DNA from: an uncultured Oscillibacter sp.
GTDB taxonomy: Bacteria; Bacillota; Clostridia; Oscillospirales; Oscillospiraceae
DNA length: 27,573 nt
Assembly (NCBI GenBank): GCA_910587875.1
Contig: CAJUOD010000030.1
Coordinates: forward strand, 1-27,573
Reading direction: 5' to 3'
The notes beneath the pieces are model-generated. The model was given only the letters and a program-made list of their open reading frames with translations, did not search any database and was not told the DNA's origin. The translations under genes were made by a program, and so were the position numbers. Numbering within the stretch: the stretch's first letter is position 1; each line of letters begins with the position of its first letter. This document shows positions 8,860 to 14,520 of the stretch, piece after piece.

Positions 8860-10827
8860 TCAGCGGATGGTGATGGAGTCCCGGTCCTTCACCGCCTGGC
8901 TGAAACCGCATTCCTCGCCGTTTACCGCCAGGCGCACGGGGCCCTCCAGCTTCTCGAAGTCCACGCCGGAGCGCTCCAGCAGGTCCATGACATAATAGGG
9001 CTGGCCGTTCTCCTTGGGCGGCAGGACCATGGGCTTGCCGTTCAGGAGGATCTCCACCTCCCGCTTGCGGATGAGGGGCTTCACCGGCCTGGGGGGCTCG
9101 GGAGGGGCCTCTTTTACCGGCTCTGCCTCCGGCGCCTCCGGCTTGGGTTCCTCCGCGGGAGGCGGCGCGGGACTCTCCGGCTCCTCCGGCGGGGCCGGGG
9201 GCTCCTCCGGCTGGACGGGCAGAGGCGGGATCAGGCCCGCCGGGCCCTCCAGGGTCAGAATCACATCTCCCTGGCGCAGGGGGGCCTTCAGGTCGCCCTC
9301 CCGGTTATTCAGCAGCACCCGGCCGGAGAAGTCCTTCCCCAGCAGCTCGCCCAGGGTCCTGGCGGCGTCCTGGCCGCCGCGGGCGGGCTGGAAGCGGATG
9401 CTGTCCCCGGCGTGGACCACCGCGTTGATGGCCGCCTCCTCCCCGTTGACCCGGAGGATGGCGGGGGCGGCGGGCTCGCCCCGGAGGACCATGCGCCGCC
9501 CGTTGAGGGTCACGCCCAGGTTCTTCCCGGAGCGGCCCAGCATGTCGGCGTAGGTGTAGCCGTTCATCAATAGGATGTCCCGGACCGTCAGCGTCCCGCT
9601 GCGGAAGAGCTTGGCGGTCTCCCCGTTCAGGGTGATGACATAGCTGTCGTTCAGCAGGCCCAGGGCCGCCGAGATGGCGATGCCCAAGGGCGTGGCGTAC
9701 TCAGGGTTGTTCAGGTCGATTTCGTCGGCAAAGGCGCTTTTGGCGAAGTTGTTCCCGGCGATGGCCACCCGGCGCTCGTCCATGCCCAAGCTCTGGGCCA
9801 CCTTCTCCCGGAGGCCGTCCAGCTTGCTGCCGCCCCCCGCCAGGAACAGCGCCGAGGGCGCGCCGCCGTTAAGCTCCGAGACCTGGGCGGCGATGGCCTC
9901 CGCCAGGCGGCCCATGGGCTCCTGGATGGCGGCGTGGATGTCCTCAAAGGCCGCCGTGTTCTCCAGACCCAGGATGTCCGTGTAATGGGCGTCCTCCCCG
10001 GGGCGGAGATTCCGCTTGATTGTCTCGGCGGTCTGGAAGTCCACCAGGAAGGTCCGCATAATCGCCTCGGTGATTTCGTCTCCGGCGATGGTCGCCATGG
10101 TGTATCCGGTGACGCTGCCGTCCCGGCAGACGGCGATATCCGTGGTCCCCGCGCCGATGTCCACCAGCGCCAGGTTCAAAAGCCGCAGCTCCACGGGAAT
10201 GGCGGCGTTCATGGCGGCAATGGGCTCCAGCGTCAGGCTGGCGACCTGGAGACCCGCCGTCCGCATGGCGGCGTACAGGCTCTCCACCACCTCTCCGGGC
10301 AGGAAGGTCGCCACCACGTCGGCCTCCGCCTTCTGTCCGCTGTGGTCCAGCAGGGAGGCCAGGGGATAGTTGTCCAGCCGGTACTGGGCCACGGTGTAGC
10401 CCACCATGAAGAACTGCCGCCGGACCTCGTCCTCCATCTGCAGGGCCTCCTCGGCGGCGGAGAGGGCCCCCGCCTCCAGGCGGCTGATGGTCTCGGCGCT
10501 GATGGTCTTCTCCTGGCTGATGTCCATGGTGAAGCTGCCGCTCTGGGTCCGCAGGGCCCGCCCGGCGGCGGCCACGCAGACCCGCTCCAGGCGGACGCCC
10601 AGGCGTTCCTCCAGGCGGTCCGTCACCATCCGGGCCAGAGCGCCCACCTGGTGGATGTTGTCGATCTGCCCGTCCAGCATGGCGCGGCTCCCGTGCTCCG
10701 CCATCTCGATGTCCAGGGCCTTGAACCGGCCCCCGGAGGGCCTGCCCACAACGCCCACGACGCTGCGGGTCCCGATATCCAGGGCGAAAATCAGGTCCCG
10801 CTCCTGGGCTCTCAAATCCTTCATCAT
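8860..10827 (-). CDS. FtsA/PilM-type actin-like ATPase with beta-grasp-like C-terminal repeats
   Basis: Residues ~10-390 of this 655-residue protein follow the FtsA/PilM actin fold: phosphate-1 motif (ALDIGTRSV, 15-23), phosphate-2 motif (LVDIGAGTTD, 221-230) and adenosine motif (LFLAGGGSKLDGL, 327-339). An SHS2/1C-like insert is plausible between ~80 and 200. After this come short repeated motifs of the type 'LNG.....DSI.I' (~395-480, ~491-528 and 588-655), separated by a Pro/Glu linker (~531-583), which resemble beta-grasp or ubiquitin-like folds. The C-terminal amphipathic membrane helix of true FtsA is missing, so this is probably not the divisome FtsA. ATG follows AAAGGAG. A bitopic membrane protein is encoded 37 bases downstream, reminiscent of PilM with PilN, but no pilus genes are seen here. 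The function is unknown; a polymerising or scaffold role at the membrane is inferred. Confidence 0.85.
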   Translation of the reverse strand: MMKDLRAQERDLIFALDIGTRSVVGVVGRPSGGRFKALDIEMAEHGSRAMLDGQIDNIHQVGALARMVTDRLEERLGVRLERVCVAAAGRALRTQSGSFTMDISQEKTISAETISRLEAGALSAAEEALQMEDEVRRQFFMVGYTVAQYRLDNYPLASLLDHSGQKAEADVVATFLPGEVVESLYAAMRTAGLQVASLTLEPIAAMNAAIPVELRLLNLALVDIGAGTTDIAVCRDGSVTGYTMATIAGDEITEAIMRTFLVDFQTAETIKRNLRPGEDAHYTDILGLENTAAFEDIHAAIQEPMGRLAEAIAAQVSELNGGAPSALFLAGGGSKLDGLREKVAQSLGMDERRVAIAGNNFAKSAFADEIDLNNPEYATPLGIAISAALGLLNDSYVITLNGETAKLFRSGTLTVRDILLMNGYTYADMLGRSGKNLGVTLNGRRMVLRGEPAAPAILRVNGEEAAINAVVHAGDSIRFQPARGGQDAARTLGELLGKDFSGRVLLNNREGDLKAPLRQGDVILTLEGPAGLIPPLPVQPEEPPAPPEEPESPAPPPAEEPKPEAPEAEPVKEAPPEPPRPVKPLIRKREVEILLNGKPMVLPPKENGQPYYVMDLLERSGVDFEKLEGPVRLAVNGEECGFSQAVKDRDSITIR

Positions 10828-10844
10828 GAGACGCTCCTTTCCCT

Positions 10845-10999
10845 GCCTCGTGAGAGGCGCAAATGATGCCAGAAAGCGGCACCGAACCGCCTTCTGGCAT
10901 CATGGCAGGGGACTTGCCAGCGCGGGATGGCGCGAGCGATCCTGCGTTCATTCCGTGTCCATGGCAGCCCGCGCCTTACATTGGCCGGGCCCGCCCGGC
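10845..10999 (-). other. Cluster of stem-loops in the spacer before the actin-like ATPase gene
   Basis: The 182-base spacer between the chemoreceptor stop and the actin-like ATPase start holds several inverted repeats: 10845-10858 (5-bp stem), 10863-10879 with 10887-10903 (17-bp stem, 7-base loop, one G-U pair when read on the minus strand), GCGCGGG at 10920-10926 with CCCGCGC at 10968-10974, and GCCGGGC at 10984-10990 with its complement at 10993-10999. None is followed by a long T run, so simple intrinsic termination is doubtful. The 17-bp hairpin may act in mRNA processing, stability or translation control of the ATPase gene. Confidence 0.55.
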
Positions 11000-11009
11000 G
11001 GGAAACCGC

Positions 11010-12782
11010 TTAGTACTTGCTGAAGGCGCTTCCGCCGCCGGCGTAACCGGCGTCATAGGAATCGCCGGCGCTCTCCTCGGAGTAGGCGGGAGCGCTGTAG
11101 CTGGTGGAGCCGCTGTCGTTGCGGAGGCGGAACTTGCTCAGCAGGTCCTTCATCAGGCTGGCCTGGCTGCTCAGCTCCTCGCTGGCCGCGGCGGACTGCT
11201 CGGAGGTGGCGGAGTTGGTCTGCACCACGCTGGAGATCTGGTCGATGCCCTCGGTGACCTGGGCAATGGCCTCGGCCTCTTCCTCGACGGCCTGGGCGAT
11301 CTCCTGAAGGGCGTTCATGGACTCGTTGGTGGCCTCCACCGTTTTATCCAGGGACGTGGAGACGCGGTTCACGATTTCGCTGCCGTCCTGAACGAAGGTG
11401 ATGGAGTTGTCAATCAGTTCCTTAGTCGCCTTGGCGGCCTGGTCGGACTTGGTGGCCAGGTTCCGCACCTCGTCGGCCACGACCGCGAAGCCCTTGCCGG
11501 CGCTGCCAGCCCGGGCGGCCTCCACGGCGGCGTTCAGGGCCAGAATGTTGGTCTGGAAGGCAATGTCCTCAATCGTCTTGATGATGCGGCCGATCTCCTG
11601 GGAGGAGCTGGAGATTTTCTCCATAGCCTTGACCATTTCGTCCATATGCGCGGCGCTCTCCCGCAGACGCTGGCCGGCGTTCTTGGAGTGGTCCATGGCC
11701 TCTTCGCTCCGCTTGGCGTTGCTCTGGGCCTTGGAGGAGATATCGGCAATAGTGGCGGACAGCTCCTGGACGGCGCTGGCCTGCTCCGTCGCGCCCTGGG
11801 CCAAAGCCTGAGCGCCGGTAGACACCTGGTCGGAGCCGGAGGAAACCTGCTCGCCGCTGAGGCTGATCTGGGTCAGGGTGTCGCTGAGGCTGCGGTTGAT
11901 CACCCGGATGGACTTGAGCATGTCGGCCAGCTCGCCCACATAGTACTGCTCGGCCTCGGTGCGGCAGTTGAAGTTGCCGCCGCCCATCTCCTCCAGGAGG
12001 CGGCAGGCGTCCTTAATGACGCTGTCCAATACCTTCTGGCTGGTCCGCAGGGCGTCGCACATCTCGCCCAGCTCGCTCTTGCTCTCATAGTCCACGGGGA
12101 TATCCAGCTTGCCCTCGCTGAAGCCCACCAGGGCGGCCCGGACCTTCTCCGTGGGAACCACAATGCTCTTGATGATGATCAGGGCTAGCCGGAGGACCAC
12201 CACGGTGGCGATGACCATGGCCACCACAATGCAGATCATCGCGATGTTGGACACCGTGCTCTGCCGCTTGATGATGGCCTGCTGCTCCGACTGGAGCTTG
12301 GCGGCCAGCGCGTCGCCGGCGGAGGCCATCTGATTCAGAACGGGGGTGCAGTCCTTGACCAGCATCTCGGCCGCCTGCTGCTGGCTGGTGCGGGCCGTCT
12401 GGCCGATGGTAGTGGCCTCCTTCTCCCAGCTCTGCACCAGATTGATGAAGGCGTTCAGCTCAGTCTTGTCGTCCAGAGGATAGGTATTGGACAGCTCGGT
12501 CAGCTGGGCGCTCAGCTCACTGATTTTACTGTTCGTGGTGTCCACACTGGTCATATCGCCGGACAGCACCGCGTCCCGCAGATTCCGGGCGGCGATGTTG
12601 TAGTCGATGCGGCACTCGGACACCAGCTCATTGGACGCCACATACTGGTCCAAAATGTCGGTGTACTGCCCCTTCTGCATCGCCATCAGGATCAGAGACA
12701 CGATAATGATGACCGCGGAAACAACGATGGTAATCCCAAAGCCCATGATCAGGCTCTTCCTGATCTTCATGTTTTTTATCAT
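11010..12782 (-). CDS. Methyl-accepting chemotaxis protein
   Basis: This is a standard transmembrane chemoreceptor of 590 residues. Membrane segment 1 is at ~11-34 and a four-helix-bundle-type sensor domain at ~36-175. Membrane segment 2 is at ~178-205, a HAMP domain at ~205-260, and the long cytoplasmic signalling coiled coil has the highly conserved tip at ~405-445 (FQTNILALNAAVEAARAG and FAVVADEVRNLA). The sensor ligand cannot be predicted. It signals through CheA/CheW, which are not in this window, and would be adapted by CheD and CheC encoded nearby. I chose ATG at 12782, with AGGAGG 9 bases upstream, over an in-frame start at 12845: the longer form adds 21 polar residues and lacks a ribosome-binding site. 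A sigma-28-like -10 element lies ~50 bases upstream. There is no C-terminal CheR/CheB-docking pentapeptide. Confidence 0.95.
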   Translation of the reverse strand: MIKNMKIRKSLIMGFGITIVVSAVIIIVSLILMAMQKGQYTDILDQYVASNELVSECRIDYNIAARNLRDAVLSGDMTSVDTTNSKISELSAQLTELSNTYPLDDKTELNAFINLVQSWEKEATTIGQTARTSQQQAAEMLVKDCTPVLNQMASAGDALAAKLQSEQQAIIKRQSTVSNIAMICIVVAMVIATVVVLRLALIIIKSIVVPTEKVRAALVGFSEGKLDIPVDYESKSELGEMCDALRTSQKVLDSVIKDACRLLEEMGGGNFNCRTEAEQYYVGELADMLKSIRVINRSLSDTLTQISLSGEQVSSGSDQVSTGAQALAQGATEQASAVQELSATIADISSKAQSNAKRSEEAMDHSKNAGQRLRESAAHMDEMVKAMEKISSSSQEIGRIIKTIEDIAFQTNILALNAAVEAARAGSAGKGFAVVADEVRNLATKSDQAAKATKELIDNSITFVQDGSEIVNRVSTSLDKTVEATNESMNALQEIAQAVEEEAEAIAQVTEGIDQISSVVQTNSATSEQSAAASEELSSQASLMKDLLSKFRLRNDSGSTSYSAPAYSEESAGDSYDAGYAGGGSAFSKY

Positions 12783-12832
12783 TTCCTGCTTCCTCCTCGT
12801 TTTCGTTGAATGCGTCAAGATTTCTTTTATTC

Positions 12833-12840
12833 TAATCGGC
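12833..12840 (-). promoter_or_regulatory. Possible sigma-28 -10 element of the chemoreceptor gene
   Basis: Read on the minus strand this is GCCGATTA, close to the sigma-28/sigma-D -10 consensus GCCGATAA/T, about 50 bases before the chemoreceptor start. A matching TAAA -35 at 14-16 bases is not seen, so the call rests on one element. FliA is encoded in the same window and chemoreceptors are typical sigma-28 targets. Confidence 0.35.
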
Positions 12841-12852
12841 TCCACGCGGCTC

Positions 12853-13590
12853 TCAAACCACGTCGCCGTATCTTCCCTTCTCGACGTCGCCGAAGATCTT
12901 TCCGTCCACCAGCGTAATCACCCGCCGCCGCATGATGTTCACATACCGGCTGGCGTGGGTCGCCATGATGACGGTGGTTCCCTTCCGGTTGACCTCCTGC
13001 AGAAGCTGGAACATATCCCAGATGTTGTCGTCGTCCAGGTTCGCCGTGATCTCGTCCAGCACCAGGATGGGGGGGCTGTTGATGAGGGCCCGGGCCAGCT
13101 CCACCCGGCGGCACTCCCCGATGGACATCTCCACGGGATACCGGGCCTCCACGCCCCGCATGCCCACCAGGCCCAGCACCTTTTTCACCCGGAGGTCTAT
13201 GTGCTTCCCGCTCTCAAAGCGGCGGCGGCCCACCTGGGCGGCTACCCAGAGGTTCTCCTCCACGGTCATCTTCCGGATGAGGCTGTGCTCCTGCTGGACC
13301 TTGCCGAAGAGGATAGCCATGCGGTTCTGGCTCCAGGGGATCAGCTTGGAGAGGTCCTTGTTGTCCAGGCACACCGTGCCCTTGTCGGGCTTGAGCTTCC
13401 CGGAGATCAGGTCCAGCAGCGTGCTCTTTCCCGCGCCGCTGCTGCCGACCAGGAAGACGAACTCCCCCTGCCGGATGGTCAGGTTGATGTCCTCCACGCC
13501 GACCTCGTACTTCTTGCCCTTTTGTTCCTTCTGCTGGCGGCGGTCCAGCTTATAGTTCTTTGTTACGTTTTCCAGCGTAATCGTGGGCAT
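12853..13590 (-). CDS. FtsE-like ABC transporter ATP-binding protein without a visible FtsX
   Basis: This 245-residue ABC ATPase has Walker A GSSGAGKST (49-57), a Q-loop region (VQQ ~98-100), signature-like MSIGEC (155-160), Walker B ILVLDE (175-180) and switch His212. The GEFVFLVG run before Walker A is typical of FtsE, the cytoplasmic ATPase that with the membrane protein FtsX activates peptidoglycan hydrolases. Here no FtsX or other permease is encoded on either side: the neighbours are a chemoreceptor and the fliS region. The signature deviates from LSGGE, with Ile in place of one Gly. A 7-8-residue Lys/Gln-rich insertion follows the first strand (DRRQQKEQKGKK). ATG has GGGAG 9 bases upstream. 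It is likely an accessory ATPase, perhaps linked to wall remodelling around flagella, but the partner is unknown. Confidence 0.85.
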   Translation of the reverse strand: MPTITLENVTKNYKLDRRQQKEQKGKKYEVGVEDINLTIRQGEFVFLVGSSGAGKSTLLDLISGKLKPDKGTVCLDNKDLSKLIPWSQNRMAILFGKVQQEHSLIRKMTVEENLWVAAQVGRRRFESGKHIDLRVKKVLGLVGMRGVEARYPVEMSIGECRRVELARALINSPPILVLDEITANLDDDNIWDMFQLLQEVNRKGTTVIMATHASRYVNIMRRRVITLVDGKIFGDVEKGRYGDVV

Positions 13591-13673
13591 ACTCTGCGCT
13601 CCCGTAGTCTCGAATCATGCCTCGGCGGAAGGGAAATTTTCCCCCCTGCCGGGCTTTCCCCGTCCATACGCAC

Positions 13674-13718
13674 GCAAAGGCGGGACCCCGGCCGGTCCGG
13701 CCGGGTCCCGGCTTTTGC
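13674..13718 (-). terminator. Terminator-like hairpin downstream of the fliD-fliS operon
   Basis: Starting 4 bases after the stop of the small helical gene there is a long GC-rich inverted repeat (arms ~13674-13693 and ~13699-13718) with A-rich and T-rich flanks paired at its base (GCAAAAG and CTTTGC on the minus strand). The stem is strong but only three T residues follow, so termination may be incomplete and allow read-through to the FtsE-like gene. Confidence 0.6.
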
Positions 13719-13721
13719 GCC

Positions 13722-14108
13722 TTATTGGTAAATGGACTTTCCTCTCGCCAGCTTGCGGTTGACCACCCGGTCCAGGTCCACAAGCTGCCTCAAGACCCGT
13801 TGGTTCGCGCTCACCTGCGCCGTCAGCGGGCTTTCCTCCGCCCGCTCGGACTCGGCGCCCTTCAGCAGGGCGGCCAGCCGGGCGGCGTCGTCCGCCGACA
13901 GGGACCGGCGCTGTTCCTCCAGGGCCTGGTGGGCCTGGGCCAGCTTGTCGGTGGGCTCCTGCCGCATGGAGACCAGCATCTGCGTCGAGATCTCGTCGTC
14001 GCGGTCCACCGAGTCCGCCAGCTGGCGGGTCAGGTCCAGGGCCTCGTTCAGCGCGGCGTAAATTCGTTTCAGCTGCACGTGGGCGTCCATCAGCGCCGAT
14101 GCTTCCAT
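13722..14108 (-). CDS. Small helical protein following fliS (FliT/FlgN-like chaperone candidate)
   Basis: This 128-residue, highly charged, all-helical-looking protein has no membrane segment or signal peptide. It starts 7 bases after the fliS stop, so it is the third gene of a fliD-fliS unit. In other flagellated bacteria this position often holds FliT or a FlgN-like export chaperone, and the size and helical heptad pattern are compatible. Sequence identity to either cannot be judged by eye, so the assignment is from context. A glutamine/leucine-rich central helix (~45-75) and a basic C-terminus (NRKLARGK) are the main visible features. It could bind FliD, FlgK/FlgL or FliS. The gene ends immediately before a strong hairpin. 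Confidence 0.75.
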   Translation of the reverse strand: MEASALMDAHVQLKRIYAALNEALDLTRQLADSVDRDDEISTQMLVSMRQEPTDKLAQAHQALEEQRRSLSADDAARLAALLKGAESERAEESPLTAQVSANQRVLRQLVDLDRVVNRKLARGKSIYQ

Positions 14109-14115
14109 TTTATCC

Positions 14116-14493
14116 CTACTTTCCCGAGTCTCCGCTCTTCTGCGCCTGGCGGAAGGCGTCCCGCAGCTCGCCCACCATGCCCTTCACGTGGGTCAGGACT
14201 TCCTTGCGGCGGCCGATCTTCGCCCGGCCCAGTTCATAAGTAAAGTACTCGTACAGCTGGGCCAGGTTCTTGCTGATGGGATACTGCCGGTCCAGCGTGG
14301 AGTCCAGGTAGTCGATGATGGCGACCGAACGCTCAATGGAGGCCTCATAGACGGGGTAGTTCTGCTGGTCCAGCATGAGCTCCGCCTGGGACAGGCGCTT
14401 GTACAGCTCGTCATACAGCAGCAGCAGCAGCTCCCCCTGGGTCATGGTGTTGACGCTCTGCTCCTTGTATTGCTGGTAGCCCTTCATATCCAT
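14116..14493 (-). CDS. fliS: Flagellar export chaperone FliS
   Basis: This 125-residue protein has the FliS signature: 'YQQYKEQSVNTMTQGELLLLLYDELYKRL' style start, where the motif of aromatic residues and 'T.GELLLLLYD' is characteristic, followed by four amphipathic helices. FliS binds the C-terminal end of flagellin in the cytoplasm, prevents premature polymerisation and delivers it to FlhA. It lies 27 bases after the fliD stop and 7 bases before the next gene, a classical fliD-fliS arrangement. The upstream spacer has only a weak ribosome-binding site (AAGGCGG about 13 bases before ATG), so translation may depend on coupling to fliD. The second in-frame ATG two codons later is an alternative start. 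No flagellin gene is present in this window. Confidence 0.95.
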   Translation of the reverse strand: MDMKGYQQYKEQSVNTMTQGELLLLLYDELYKRLSQAELMLDQQNYPVYEASIERSVAIIDYLDSTLDRQYPISKNLAQLYEYFTYELGRAKIGRRKEVLTHVKGMVGELRDAFRQAQKSGDSGK

Positions 14494-14520
14494 TGCTTGT
14501 GGATCACCGCCTTTTTAAAA

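Noticed and set aside
12783..12845. Longer N-terminus for the chemoreceptor
   Set aside because: Adds 21 polar residues before the membrane segment without a ribosome-binding site and would cover the likely sigma-28 promoter and true AGGAGG site.
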